DNA of 64,000 nucleotides, from NCBI GenBank assembly GCA_963971535.1, contig OZ020591.1, positions 208,501-272,500 of the forward strand, given 5' to 3'. The notes beneath the pieces were generated by a model. It had not been told where the DNA came from. It searched no databases and was given only the letters and a program-made list of their open reading frames with translations. Both the position numbers and the translations under genes were made by a program. Source of the stretch: Notolepis coatsorum (Eukaryota; Chordata; Actinopteri; Aulopiformes; Paralepididae). Numbering within the stretch: the first letter of the stretch is position 1; each line of letters starts with the position of its first letter. Shown in pieces: positions 45,929-57,669 of this stretch.

Positions 45929-48420
45929 TTGGATTGCTCTCTGGATCGGATCGCTGAACAGCAGAAATGGCCCGCCGAGATCCTTTGTTATGGCCATGGC
46001 CAAGACCAGGAGAAGCCGCCGCGAAGACGTGGAAAGAGAGCCGGGGTCCGAAACAGACTGAGGTCCAAACGACACAGAACCACATTGCCCAGCATATTGT
46101 TGGCCAATGTACAATCGATAGGAAATAAACTGGACGACATCAGAGCACGGATCCAATTCCAGAGGGACATTCGGGATTGTAACGTCCTCTGTTTCACAGA
46201 AACTTGGCTGAGTCCAGATGTCCCGAATCACGCAATAGAACCGGCAGACCACTTCTTCGTTCTCCGCAAGGACCGGACGGCAGAAGAGTCACTAAAGAAG
46301 AAAGGAGGCGGCATTGCCTTCATGATAAACAAGGAGTGGTGCGATTTAGGCAACACAAAGGAACTGTCTAACCACTGCTCCCCAGACCTGGAGTTTATCA
46401 CGATAAAATGTCGACCCTTCTTCCTCCCAAGAGAGTTAACGTCCATCATCCTCATCGGAGTGTACATTCCACCACACGCGAACACTGGGGTCGCACTTTC
46501 AAAACTTCACGACGAGGTAAACAAACTCCAGACAGCTAATGTTGACGCTGCCATTTTGGTTCTGGGTGATTTCAACAGCGCGCGTCTTAAAAAGGTGTTG
46601 CCGAATTTCTATCAGCATGTGACCTGTCCCACCAGAGGCGAGAACATATTAGACCATGTATACTCGCAATTTAAGAATGGGTACAAGTCACAGGCTCTTA
46701 GTCCATTCGGTAAAAGCGATCACGCCGCCATCTTCCTTTTGCCAAAGTACAAACAAAGTCTCAAGCGAACGCCGGTGGTCTCGCGAGAGGTTAAGCGTTG
46801 GGCCGTGACGTCAGAGGAGTCACTCCAAGCTGCACTTGGATGCACAGACTGGAGTGTATTCCGTGATAACACAGCCAATATTAACGAATACACCGAAACG
46901 GTGATTGACTATGTCTGTACTCTGGTAGAAGAAACAATCCCCTCCACCAAAATTAAAATCTACCCAAATCAAAAGCCCTGGGTAGACAAATCCGTCCGTG
47001 AGGCTCTGAAAGTGCGCACATCAGCATACAACACCGGGCTGGTGACAGGCAACATGGAAGAACACAAGATGGCAAGATACAACGTCAGGAGAGCAGTAAT
47101 AGAGGCAAAACGGCGTTACAGGGATAAAGTTGAACAGTTTGAACAGGCTGACTCTAGAGGCATGTGGCAGGGCCTCAGAACAATGACAGACTACAAAGGC
47201 ACCCCCCTCAAACTGAACAGTGACATCTCCTTAGCAAATGATCTCAATTCCTTCTATGCGAGGTTTGAGGCTGTGAATAACAACACCAGCCTACAAACCA
47301 CGGCAATGGGGGGGGGGGGGGTCTGCTGATGGAGACTCAGTGTTCAGGGTAACAGAGCATGAGGTGAGACGGATCTTTAAAAAAGTGAATATCAGGAAGG
47401 CAGCAGGACCGGACGGCATCCCCGGCCGCGTCCTAAAAGTCTGTGCCGACCAACTGGCCCCGGTATTCACTGACATCTTCAACCTGTCCTTGGAACAGGC
47501 TGTCATTCCCACCTGTCTGAAGAAGTCCACCATCATCCCTGTACCCAAAAAATCTACGCCCGCTTGCCTCAACGACTACCGCCCTGTAGCCCTCACCTCC
47601 ATAGCCATGAAGTGCTTTGAGAAGCTAGTGAAGGGCTACATCTGTTCCTCCCTCCCCATCAACCTGGACCCTCTGCAATTTGCATATCGCCCCAACAGGT
47701 CCACGGAGGACGCCATAGCCCATGTGCTGCACACAGCAGCATCACACCTGGACAAGAGGCAGGGGAACTATGTGAGAATGCTGTTCATCGACTACAGCTC
47801 AGCATTCAATACCATAGTCCCCTCCAAACTCATAGCCAAGCTCAGGGACCTGGGCTTGAACTATGATCTCTGCCAGTGGGTCTTGGACTTCCTGACGGGC
47901 AGACCCCAGGTGGTAAAAGCCGGCAACTGCACCTCCTCATCCATCACGCTCAACATAGGGGCCCCCCAGGGCTGTGTTCTGAGCCCCCTCCTCTACTCCC
48001 TGTACACACATGACTGCGTAGCACAGCGGAACAACAACACCATCATCAAATTTGCTGATGACACAGTAGTGGTGGGCCTGATCTCTGCCAACGACGAAAG
48101 GGCCTACCTGGAAGAGGTAGAGAACCTGTCACAGTGGTGTCAGGAGAACTGCCTCTCCCTGAACGTCAGCAAAACAAAAGAGATGATTGTGGACTTCAGG
48201 AGGTCGGGGGTCAAGGACTACAGCCCCCTCAGCATCGACGGGGCACCGGTTGAGAGAGTGAACAGTTTCAAGTACCTCGGAGCCCACATATCCGAGGACT
48301 TGACATGGACCACACACATTGACAGTGTTGTGAAGAAGGCACGACAACGCCTCTACTTCCTCAGGCGCCTAAGGAAGTTCCAAGTCAGTCAGAAGATCCT
48401 TAGGAACTTCTACTCATGTA
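45929..48420 (+). pseudogene. LINE-A copy 2, endonuclease plus reverse transcriptase
   Basis: Frame 1 (45929-47329, 466 aa): an arginine-rich start, APE endonuclease ILLANVQSIGNKLDDIRARI, CFTETWLSPDV (catalytic E), LVLGDFNSARL (GDFN), NILDHVYS and KSDHAAIF. Frame 2 (47340-48440): RT motifs [65 protein letters not shown] and [13 protein letters not shown]. The frames are separated by a shift in a 14-G homopolymer (47308-47321). The copy is cut at about 48420 in FYSC, so the C-terminus and 3' UTR are lost. This is the most complete LINE here and provides the empty-site reference for the nested copy at 13.8-22.2 kb. Confidence 0.93.
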
Positions 48421-48486
48421 AAGTCATTATGACATTATGATGGATGATCACTCTTCGGTCTTGAACCCTGTGGAAGGCCCACTTGA

Positions 48487-49239
48487 TCAGGGGCAGGGAC
48501 CCCCAGAGTTGACTGGGTGGGCACTCTGTTCCTCTGATGTCACCTGGGGCTTACTGAGCGCCCCTCCTGTCACACCATGTTCACCTGCTGGTGGCCTGCT
48601 GGCCATCTCTGGCATGGCACCTGCTTTGGTTGAGACTTGGAGGCTTTGTTGTTGGCCAGGTGGCTGTTGAATATCTTCCTGGTCATCAGCCCGCTTCTTT
48701 ACTGGTGGGCTGGTCCCAGATTCTGAGCTTAGTGATCCAATTTCCCTCTGTCGCTTCGCGCTTATGGCCTTTGCAGGTTGGAAATAAGATCGAATTGATG
48801 ATGGGTCAACTTCTGTCTTACTTCCAGAAGAGTTGGGTCTTTGACTGGTTGTCCTGGTGTTCTCTTTGACAGGTTTGTCCTGACTCTCTTCATGTCCTTT
48901 CATTGCTCTCTTGGTCTCCTTCTTTTTCTTATTCTTCAGTTTGTTTTTCTTCTTGGTCACGTCTGTAGCTACAGTAGGGACCTCATCTCCTTTCCCCTCC
49001 ATGGTTTGAGATGCAGTCACCTCCTCCATCTCCTTCACCTCCATCTCAGACTCCCCTTCCTCACTCTCGATTGGCTCTGTCACATCTTTAGAGGGGGGAG
49101 GTTTTTCCACATACTTGTTGTAGGTCTCCTCAATGACTCTAATCGACTCTTCAGTGGCTAGACTGTATTTTGGGTTACGTTCACTGTCATGTGACTTGGG
49201 ATTGGTCTCTCCGTGTTCAGGAGACTCGGGCGTATACAA
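48487..49239 (-). CDS. Unassigned 250-aa lysine/glutamate-rich ORF
   Basis: Single open frame of 250 residues on the minus strand, starting ATG-like at 49239 (MYTPESPEHGETNPKSHDSE). It is highly charged: acidic EESEGEGESE-type blocks, then a basic stretch (KKKNKLKNKKKKETKRA, about residues 95-110), then S/P/Q-rich low complexity with DPSSIRSYFQPAKA. No catalytic motif, zinc knuckle or membrane segment is seen. Charge-rich proteins of this size before a LINE ORF2 are often ORF1 nucleic-acid-binding proteins, and LINE sequence lies on both sides, so a LINE ORF1 is the best guess. It could also be a host exon or retrocopy. Confidence 0.4.
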   Translation of the reverse strand: MYTPESPEHGETNPKSHDSERNPKYSLATEESIRVIEETYNKYVEKPPPSKDVTEPIESEEGESEMEVKEMEEVTASQTMEGKGDEVPTVATDVTKKKNKLKNKKKKETKRAMKGHEESQDKPVKENTRTTSQRPNSSGSKTEVDPSSIRSYFQPAKAISAKRQREIGSLSSESGTSPPVKKRADDQEDIQQPPGQQQSLQVSTKAGAMPEMASRPPAGEHGVTGGALSKPQVTSEEQSAHPVNSGGPCP

Positions 49240-49374
49240 GTCTATTGGATCATGTCTCCAGCACCCCCACAGCCATAGCTACAACCACTTAATGTCAAGG
49301 CTCTCATCCACATTCATACATTTTCTCCCCCCGCTCTCTCCCCCCGCTCTCTCCATGAGTTCAATGTAATGCGG

Positions 49375-50130
49375 AATAGAATAGAAATAGTATAGAATAG
49401 AAATACTTTATTCATCCAGAAGGAAATTTGGCACTACAAATTGCTCACAGTAAACGGTAAACATTTGGGTAGACAAAAACAAAAGTCAAGAATAAAAATA
49501 AGCCTAAGAATAAAATACGGTCCGGGATATACATTTCCTATGTTACATTCTAATATAAAATATACAGTAAAAATATACAGAAATATACAGTAAGTGTAAA
49601 ATTGTAAAAATAAAAGTCCAGGAAGATGGTACTGTCACCCTGTACTCAGTGATGCAGTGAGGCACAGTGACTCATTATAAAGTCTGATGGCTATCGGAAT
49701 GAAGGACTTCCTGTGCCGTTCAGTGTTACATCTTGGGAGTCTTTAATAGTCTAGCACTGAACGTGTTCCTTCTGTCAGCCAAGTCTGTGTATAGTGGGTG
49801 GGAGGGGTTGTCCCTGATGGCATGGAGCTTAGCAAGGCTCCTCCTCTCCGCCACCACCGCTAGAGAGTCCAGCTCCACCCCTACTATGTTACTGGCCTTT
49901 CTGACCAGCTTATCCAGCCTGTTTGCATTCCCCGCTCTCAGTCCGCTGCCCCAGCAGGTCACGGCGTACAAGAAGGCGCCTGCCACCACAGACTTGTAGA
50001 ACATCCTCAACATCCTTGTACAGACGTTGAAGGATCTCAGCCTTCTAAGAAAGTAGAGTCGGCTCTGGCCCTTCTTGTAGAGTGCCTTCTTGTAGAGGAA
50101 GTGCAGTGGTCTATGTAGCCATGGCCCATT
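49375..50130 (-). pseudogene. LINE-C 3' end
   Basis: Minus-strand frame 49726-50133 carries [40 protein letters not shown] and ...NPSHPLYTDLADRRNTFSAR, a conserved post-RT region of fish LINEs. The 3' UTR ends with AAATTTCCTTCTGGATGAAT and AAAGTATTTCTATTC (minus strand). 5'-truncated near 50130. Confidence 0.88.
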
Positions 50131-50381
50131 CACGTACCATTAAATGTTTAGTGTTTGTGGAACTTTTTAGGTAATTACCAACTCTGTGATGGTGTAACGC
50201 AGTAGTCTGCTATAGCGTTAATGTTTCGGTAGCTTTCAAATCATGTCAGGCTCATTTGAATTATTGATCTATTTTTGAGCTATTAGAAAAATACCAAATT
50301 CCTAGTTGTGGTATTTCCTAGTAGGAAGATGGTAATTACGGTAACTTCTATATGATATGAATGCAGCATGACTCCTCTTAA

Positions 50382-50658
50382 TCTATTCCACAATGCAAAG
50401 TGTCTTAAGTTTAACACATCTTATTTTGCTGTTAGCAACATTAGTGCTAACATTTGATACCAAACATTAGAGTTGCTATGTCAGCTACCAAATGTTGCGG
50501 CTAACACTAGCTACAAAGATGGTCTGTGATTATTAGTAGCTAGTGTTAGCTGTAACATTTGGTAGCTGACATTATCACTAATGTTTGGTAGCTGATGTTA
50601 GCGCTAATGCTAGCTAACAGCAAAAATGGATGCTACACGCTTTGCATTGTGGGGGAGG
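50382..50658. mobile_element. TTAA-flanked foldback MITE, ~277 bp
   Basis: Arms of about 125 bp pair (CACAATGCAAAG, TTTTGCTGTTAGC, CATTAGTGCTAACAT, GTCAGCTACCAAATGTT, GCTAACACTAGCTAC) around a short AAAGATGG-containing loop. TTAA at 50378-50381 and 50659-50662. Confidence 0.85.
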
Positions 50659-50662
50659 TTAA

Positions 50663-52806
50663 CACTTTATGTGCCAATAACGTATATATGCCCACCATCT
50701 CTTTGGTGCCAATAACGAGATTTGGTCAGTTTTTCTTTTTTCGACTTTAACTCAATCAGCGCTGTGTACCGTGTGGTAAGAAGGCCACGCTTTAAAGTAT
50801 AGGAATACATGGCGGTGTTTGCAGGGCTCAAACTATATTATATATCATAGCTAAAATACTATTGCCCATTTGACATCGAGTATCTATCGTTCAATTTGTG
50901 AAAAATAAATAATTTTTTCATCCATACATTCCCGTTTTATAACGTGGTGAATATGAGTATAGTTTTAGAGTAATCCTGTCTAATCCCAGAAAACTACGCT
51001 ATGCAGCAATACGTGCATTTCACAAAAAACCATGCCATTTCTCGCCTGTATCAACAATCAATCTGAAATCAACACTATATTATCGGTATTATGTTTCATC
51101 ATGAATGCATGAAAGGGCGGGGGGGGGGGGGGGGGGCAACGGAATACGTTACACACAGGTGTAAAGTACCCATAAATTATACTTAAAATCTTACTCAAGT
51201 AAAAGTCAGAGTATCTGGCTAAAAACACACTTGAGTAAAAGTAAAATAGTTTCTACCTTTTTTAAATGTACTAAAAATGTAAAACTCTTTTTCTGACTGT
51301 CTATTCTTCTGATAGCAGGTGTTTAATCAAATATCCCCGCTTTCTAGTCTTGCAGAAGGACCAATCAGCATGGTTATGGGCGGATACATTTTCCATTGAT
51401 GGGGATTTGATTGGCTGTTTTTAAATAAAGTGTGGCCGCAGGATTAATAACGTTAACGTTAGTTCGGCCAGAGAAACAAATATACCAATTAAAATGGTTG
51501 GACCTGCAAGATTTGTACTTTGTAGGTCTGCATATGTAAGGAGTATAAAGTATGTTTTTTTTTCCCTGAAATGTAATTGAGTAAAAGTACAAGTATACAA
51601 ACCTAATAATACTTGAGTAAAGTACAAATCCCCAAAAACAGTACTTAAGTATTGTAACAAAGTACAATTACTCAAGTACTTTACACCCCTGGTTATAGAC
51701 ACACATTACACACATACGCTCGGATCAACGCAAGATTGATACCATATAGCCCTTACCTTGACTAGGATGTACTCCAAAAAGAATATTCCAATTATCTGAT
51801 CGCCATTCCAAGTATTGATGTCGATCGTGTTGCCAACATAATCCACCAAAGAACATGAAAAGTGCTTGATTCTCCTCAATCCATGCATTATAAATGCTTG
51901 TCCTGCCCGACAAGGAAAACCCCGCCCGGACACTTTAGATCGACGCACAGCTCAAGACAGAGAGTTTCAAAGGATGTGCAATACCAGCCGCAATGCGGCA
52001 GGCGGCGGTATTGGATGTTTGCGATCTCAGACTCATTCCCAATGATAACACAGGCTCCCTCGATGGATTATGAATGGGAATATCGAATAAAAGAAATAAC
52101 GATAGAAAACCCGACTTTTCTCGGGTTTGGCGCTCAAGTGTTGGCGAGTTAACCCGACTTTATTTGTGAGTGGCGTTCAATGAGGTAATATTCTATACAC
52201 TCTCACAGACCTCTGTGTTATCATTGGAACTCATTCTGAGACCCAGAGAGTGCAATGCCGGCCGAATCCTCCTAGGTGGCAGTATCGCCTACCCTTTGAA
52301 ACCTTATTTCACACTGTGTGTTACATTCTATATGGTCCGGGCGGAGAATTTGGACCCAGGCAAGTGAAACGCTTCATCCGAGCACCTTGGAACGCGTTCA
52401 GCACACTTGATGCATATTTTGTGCCATTTCATGTCAGGGACCTGATGGACATCAATACTGGAAATCGTGATCAGACAATTGGAATATTCATTTTGGGATA
52501 CCTCCGAGTAAACGTAAGGACTATGTGACATCAATCCAACAATGATTTCACATCGATCGCAAAGATCAACGTATGTAGTATTCAAAACGTATGCCGTTGC
52601 TGATGATCAGAGCATAAAAAAACGACCCCCCCCCCCTTGATGCATTCATGATGAAACATAATACCTATTATATACCTTTGATTTGGAAATAGTAACCTGT
52701 CCAGGCGAGCAACGCGAACAACTTTAGCCAAATTCACAATGCGCTCCATAACTCATTGTATGCGTTCATACAATATTCACCACGGGATAACACGCAAACG
52801 TATACA
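50663..52806. mobile_element. Large palindromic (foldback) element, split by a hAT
   Basis: Left edge TTAA/CACTTTATGTGCC resembles element 2 at 41.96 kb. The two halves are inverted diverged copies: ATTATGTTTCATCATGAATG + G-run (51079-51137) pairs with 52620-52675; AATATTCCAATTATCTGATC (51783) pairs with 52465-52485; CATTCCCAATGATAACACAG (52033) pairs with 52206-52226. The axis is near 52120, close to a short hairpin (CCCGACTTTTCTCGGG). A LINE-D fragment cuts the right end. Confidence 0.7.
51156..51691. mobile_element. Non-autonomous hAT nested in the palindromic element
   Basis: Ends CAGGTGTAAAGTAC / CAGGGGTGTAAAGTACTTGA with subterminal AGTACT/ACTCAAGTA repeats, a phrase frequent in fish genomes. 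Flanks GTTACACA / GTTATAGA are an imperfect 8-bp duplication. Confidence 0.8.
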
Positions 52807-52928
52807 TTGATTGATTGATTGATTGATTGATTGAAAATTGTATTAACAGATTGCAGAATGGGTACAATACAGTACGGCTAAATACACACAATTGTTAAGG
52901 GGATGCAGACCAGAGAAAGACTTACTAA
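52807..52928 (-). repeat. LINE-D 3' end fragment
   Basis: A (TTGA)n tail, then AATTGTATTAACAGATTGCA and the conserved ACACACAATTGTTAAGGGGA block; truncated at about 52928. Confidence 0.88.
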
Positions 52929-53643
52929 ATATCAGTGTTCTAAAGTTTGGTATATTTGTAATTGTCCTTGTTTTACATTGATGGATGTAAGAAAGAAGCA
53001 TGTCTGTGGAAGTTGCTGTGCTGATTGGCTGTCGTAACCAGGAGGGCACTGTGCCCTGGTCTGCTGTGCTGATTGGCTGTTGTAACCAGGAGGGCATTTG
53101 TTTTAACCTGATATTCATGGATCAGTGATCCAAATATTCAGATGATTACAATGCAATTGTCGGCAGTTGATTTTTCTTTCCAGATAGCCATTCTCAGAAG
53201 TCAGATTCAGATAGGTAATAATAACTTGATATTTTGATATTTCAGTTTTACTCATTCCAGTGGTCAGTTTGCGAGAATAGGTGTTAACATTTTCCAAATG
53301 GTGGGCATCTTGTTTTGAAACAAGACTCTTCTATTCTTCCATTAGCCCTATTAACGTACCTATTCTCTGCTAGTTGGCACCGCTTGGGAAAGTTCAGTGT
53401 GCCTGCAGTCTCCTGTGTTCTTCCTCCCTCTGCTTACCCAGTAGATACAACTTAAACGAACGCTCCATTTTGGGGAATACACTTCCCCAGAGTCGAATGA
53501 GAAGATTGATGTCAATTGTATCTCAGTTTTGGAGTTGTCTGAAGTTGTATTTCTCCACTTTTGACGGAGCTACGTGATCCCTACCACTTCCGGGTATTTA
53601 TGCTATGCTACACTAGCATCCACTTGGACCTCTCTCTCTAGGG
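52929..53643. other. Anonymous intronic DNA with a 50-bp duplication
   Basis: Two near-identical copies of GTGCTGATTGGCTGTCGTAA + CCAGGAGGGCA lie at 53018-53051 and 53067-53099. Nothing else recognised. Confidence 0.5.
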
Positions 53644-54358
53644 CAGACCTGGGCATTGTACGGCCCGGGATTGTACGGGATGATTCTGACCGGCCCGCGA
53701 AAGATTACATGATAATTAATATATATATATATATTTTTTTTTAACTTTTTTCTTTTCATGTCAACGTTCACACGCACAATATACGCTTACCTAGGATTTG
53801 ACTTGATTCAACAACAAAGCAGTCGGGGCAAGCCGAAAACGGTCGAAAGTGTGGTTATTTGAAGTTTGGATTTTTTTTTCACAACTGAGGTAGGTAGATT
53901 ACATTTTTAGAGACTAAAGTACAGAAAAAAGGTACCGTTGGGTACCGGTATCGATTCACAGGTACCGGTACCGTATCGGTTCAAATGTGAACGGTACCCA
54001 TCCCTACTGAACACACAACTGCAGGGCAAGGGCATTTTTGCTCCTGAAATGCATAGCCATGTGAAAGTCTTCATGACAAAGTTGCAATTAATTTCAAGGC
54101 AACTAGGCAGCAACAATCTCAAACACATGAAAACCCTGAAAGAAGTCAAACCATCAGCTGATCACCGGCACAGGTACTCATCCATGTTGGGAGCACTGCA
54201 TGATGAATTTTCAAGGCGTTTTCAAGATTTCAAAAAGGTTGAGGATGAAATGCAGCTGGTTTCCTCTCCCTTTACCTGCAGTGTTGATAGTTGTTCATCT
54301 TGAACTCATTGACCTGCAGTCTGATTCACTACTTAAAGAGCACTTTAAGTCAGTGTAG
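53644..54358 (+). pseudogene. hAT (Charlie/ZBED-like) transposase fragment and left end
   Basis: Starts with a hAT-like end CAGACCTGGGCATTGTACGG. A plus-strand frame at 54001-54300 reads LNTQLQGKGIFAPEMHSHVK, LISRQLG, LHDEFSRRFQDFKKVEDEMQ; a second frame adds ELIDLQSDSLLKEHFKSV. These are conserved in the C-terminal part of hAT transposases related to the GTF2IRD2/ZBED group. Between the two, 53928-54005 holds a different element end (GGTACCGGTACC repeats and GGTACCCATCCCTA). Broken and truncated. Confidence 0.7.
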
Positions 54359-54514
54359 CACTTGTGTTAATAACAGTAACAGCTGTTTGCCACAGGCACA
54401 GTTCTAGGTTCGAATGAGACGAGGAGTAATATGCACAATTAAAAGAATAGTAGACCAGAGGCAGAGTTATAACAATAACCGGTGTTTTAATTATAAGCGC
54501 GCTAGATAAACAGT

Positions 54515-55170
54515 AATAATACATGTGAACCACATAACCAAATCGGCCTTCTACCACCTCCGGAACATTGCTCGTCTCCGCCCCTCCCTATCACTCTCCA
54601 CTGCTGAAACACTGGTTCATGCATTCATATCATCAAGACTAGATTACTGCAACAGCATCCTCTACGGCTCACCAAACACTATCCTCAATAAACTCCAATA
54701 TGTCCAAAACTCTGCTGCCCGCATGCTCACCTCCACCCGTCGCTCTGATCACATCACCCCTGTCCTCCACGACGTCCACTGGCTTCCAACCTTGCCCCTC
54801 CCTACCTGTCCGACCTCCTCCACCGTCACACGCCCACCCGTCGCCTTAGGTCTGCAGATGCCAACCTCCTGACACCTCCCACGACCAGGCTCCGGACCTG
54901 GGGCGACAGGGCCTTTGCTGCTGCTGCCCCCTCCCTCTGGAATGCCCTCCCCAGCCATATCCGTGATGCAAACACCCTGACATCTTTTAAATCAGCCCTC
55001 AAAACTCACCTTTTCAATCTTGCTTTTGACCTCTAATTCTGTCGGTGTTATTTTATTTTTGTCATGTATTATTTTTGTTCTGTTTTTTGTTTTGCCATAG
55101 TTTGTCTCTCCTGCCCATGTAAAGCGTCTTTGAGCACCTGGAAAAGCGCTATATAAAATAGATGTATTAT
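54515..55170 (+). pseudogene. L2-clade LINE 3' end
   Basis: Plus-strand frame 54525-54780: KSAFYHLRNIARLRPSLSLS, LVHAFISSRLDYCNSILYGS, LQYVQNSAARMLTSTRRSDH and VLHDVHWLP. After an indel the next frames give LRTWGDRAFAAAAPSLWNAL and FKSALKTHLFNLAFDL. The 3' end has GTAAAGCGTCTTTGAGCACC and GCGCTATATAAAATAGATGT + ATT repeats, a hallmark of fish L2. Confidence 0.92.
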
Positions 55171-55868
55171 TATTAATACATACATACGTAAAGTACAAGT
55201 TATGCTTTGAAGTATCCCTTTTAGGTTAGGTCAGTAACCTATCCTTGCGGGAGGGTTAGGTCGATATCAAGGCCTAGGTCGATTGGATCAACACATTGGG
55301 GTTCGTTCAGACGTCTCTGAGGTTATCATCGGTAACTCTATAATTATTAGTTTATCAGGGAATGCAAATACCTTTATTAGGTGAATTGGCCCTTTAAACC
55401 CTTTTTCTTTACAGGAAAACTATCAGTGATTCAGCTATAATCGATATGTCATCTAGAAGGTTCTATTATGACATCAACACAAACGTTCTAGAAGGTTCTA
55501 TGTTCTAGAAGGTGCTATTATGACATCATACAGTGGTTAAGCATTTACTCTCTAATTCTTATAGGAGAATATCCGTATCCATATATCAAGTTAAATCAAC
55601 TCAAATACAAAATACAATATCAAAATAACACAAGATGAACGGGATCGACTCCCTTGGAAGTCCTTGTAGTCTCGTTCAGTTCAAACCTACCGGACTGTTA
55701 GTTGAGCAATAGTTGAGCATCAGGCTGGCATTAGTCTGGAGGTATATCAAATGTTCCGGGGTTGGCTCACCATCCGGTATCGATCCAGCTGAGCACACTT
55801 GGTGATGGGTGGTCTGGACTGCTCCGGGATGCTGGTTGAGACTTGCGGCTTTCAGTCGGTTGGTTAGT
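55171..55868. other. Anonymous intronic DNA
   Basis: No feature recognised apart from a short duplicated CTAGAAGGTTCTAT block near 55453-55515. Confidence 0.5.
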
Positions 55869-55869
55869 C

Positions 55870-57180
55870 CGGAGTGGGGGGGGGGGGTTGGGTAGGAGGG
55901 GTGGGTGGGGGACACTGTACAACTGTACAAGCAAAACTGTACATTGGATTATTGACAAGACCATACTTGGTAATTTACTGTACATTGGAGGGGGTTGTGT
56001 TCGGACATTTACAGGGGCCAGTTTCGAGTTGCAGTCTCCCTTAGGTGTTTTTTGAGAGTGTTTTTGAAAGTGGGTAGTGATTCACATTCCTTTACAGCTT
56101 TGGGTAGGGCGTTCCACATTGATGTGGCATAATTGCGAAACGTGTTTAGTCCCTTGTTTGAGCCGAATCTGGGTTTAACATGATTTGTGGAGCTCCCTCT
56201 GGTGTTGTGATCGTGGTATTCACTGACCTTTGGGAAGTATTTTGTCATGTACATGGGTACCTTGGTCGTGTAGTGTATCTTGTAGACTAGGCCCATTGCA
56301 AGTTGCTGTACTCTGTCGTCTACTCTAAGCCATCCTAGGTTGTCAAAGTGGGCAGGGGTGAGGTGGGTTCTAGGAGTAAGGTCAAGCAGTAGTCTGACCA
56401 GTTTGTTTTGAGATGTTTGTAATTTTGTTTTTAGCGCCTTTGAGGTGCTTTGGTACCATGATGTGCAAGCATAGTCGTAGTACCCTTGAATGAGTGCTCC
56501 TGCTAGAGTCTTCAGGGTATTCTTGTTTACCAGTGAGGAGATCCGGTACAAGAATCGAGTTCGTTGGTTGACTTTTTTTATTACATTGGATGCCATTTTG
56601 TCACAGGAAAGATTTGCCTCTAGGATGGAACCCAGGTAGGTAATATCTTCTTTCCTTGTGACAATATTGTCACCCACTGTAACTGAGAAGCCGTCGGTCT
56701 TGCTGAGTTTGTTATTTGAACCGAAGAGAATGGACTCTGTTTTGCCCATGTGTAATGATAGTTTGTTATCAGCGAGCCATATGCAGATTTTGCCTAGTTC
56801 TGAGCTGAGGGTTTTTTAACTTGTTCTTGTCAGAGACCAGCAGGGCTGAGTCGTCCGCAAACAGGAACAAGTTGCAGTCACAAGCTGACGACATGTCATT
56901 TGCATAAATTAGGAACAGTAGCGGACCTAGTATGCTTCCTTGTGGAACACCACAGCTTACTGTGAGGGGGGGGGGGGGTAGGGTACCGTTTACCTCCACC
57001 ATCTGCTCTCTCCCCTCCAGGTAGGATTGCATCCAGCTCACTGATAGACTATCAAAACCAATTGCTTTTAGCTTGTCAATCAGAATGGTGTGATTGACAG
57101 TGTCTAAGGCCTTTTGTAGGTCCAGCATGACCATGCCGCAGTATTTGCCCGCGTCCACCTCTTGTTTGATGTGGTCGTTT
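55870..57180 (-). pseudogene. LINE-D copy, RT palm to 3' UTR
   Basis: Minus-strand frame 56769-57158: MVMLDLQKALDTVNHTILID (motif A), SYLEGREQMVEVNG, CGVPQGSILGPLLFLIYAND (motif B) and NLFLFADDSALLV (FADD). A one-base shift in a T run near 56813-56818 leads into 56009-56749, with LSLHMGKTESILFGSNNKLS, ITYLGSILEANLSCDKMASN, YYDYACTSWYQSTSKAL and the ATSMWNALPKAVKEC C-terminus. The PPPPLTV segment coincides with a poly-G tract. It is the only LINE-D copy here with the FADD box. Truncated at both ends. Confidence 0.9.
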
Positions 57181-57189
57181 AAATAGAGA

Positions 57190-57588
57190 AGGCATGTGTC
57201 TCAGCATGTGTACTCAGCACCACACTCTGAAACTAGCTCTCCAGGTGGTATCAGATGAGATTTCAATGAGTTCTTCCAAGAGTTTGGATGGAGATGTGTC
57301 AGGAAGCTTTGTCTCAATGTTGTCTGTAAAAAATTTTTTATCCAGAGTAACTTGGTGATCCTTTTCTGTGTTTTATTAAATAATGATTTTCAGATTTTGA
57401 GAAATGGTCAAACTTATCCAAATATGGTATTTTCATGGAGAACAGTGCAGCTGCAACAGATGGCACTTTAGTGATAATTTTCTGTAATCCAATTTTTTTT
57501 TTGTTTTTTAATAATAAATCGCAAGGCCCCCCCTGTCATGCCTCTGCGCCCCCCCTGGGGGGCGCGCCCCACACTTTGAGAAACACTG
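57190..57588. mobile_element. hAT remnant, right end
   Basis: On the minus strand the end is CAGTGTTTCTCAAAGTGTGG followed by GGCGCGCCCCCCAGGGGGG, a typical fish hAT terminus. Sequence from 57200 may derive from its transposase gene. Left border not seen. Confidence 0.65.
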
Positions 57589-57613
57589 GTCTAGGTAATT
57601 AATGGGAAACCCT

Positions 57614-57669
57614 GGCTTTGCTGTGTACAGACAGTGTTCCAGCCGGTCCTGGTGTCAGTGGTTTACCTG
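57614..57669 (+). repeat. Outlying unit of the exon-4 acceptor minisatellite
   Basis: TTTGCTGTGTACAGACAGTG then TTCCAGCCGGTCCTGGTGTC then AGTGGTTTACCTG: one full unit, separated from the other units by the Harbinger-like insertion. Confidence 0.92.

Noticed and set aside
49193-49210. 18-bp identity with 38328-38345
   Set aside because: Single short match within a coding frame on the other strand; could be chance in 64 kb.
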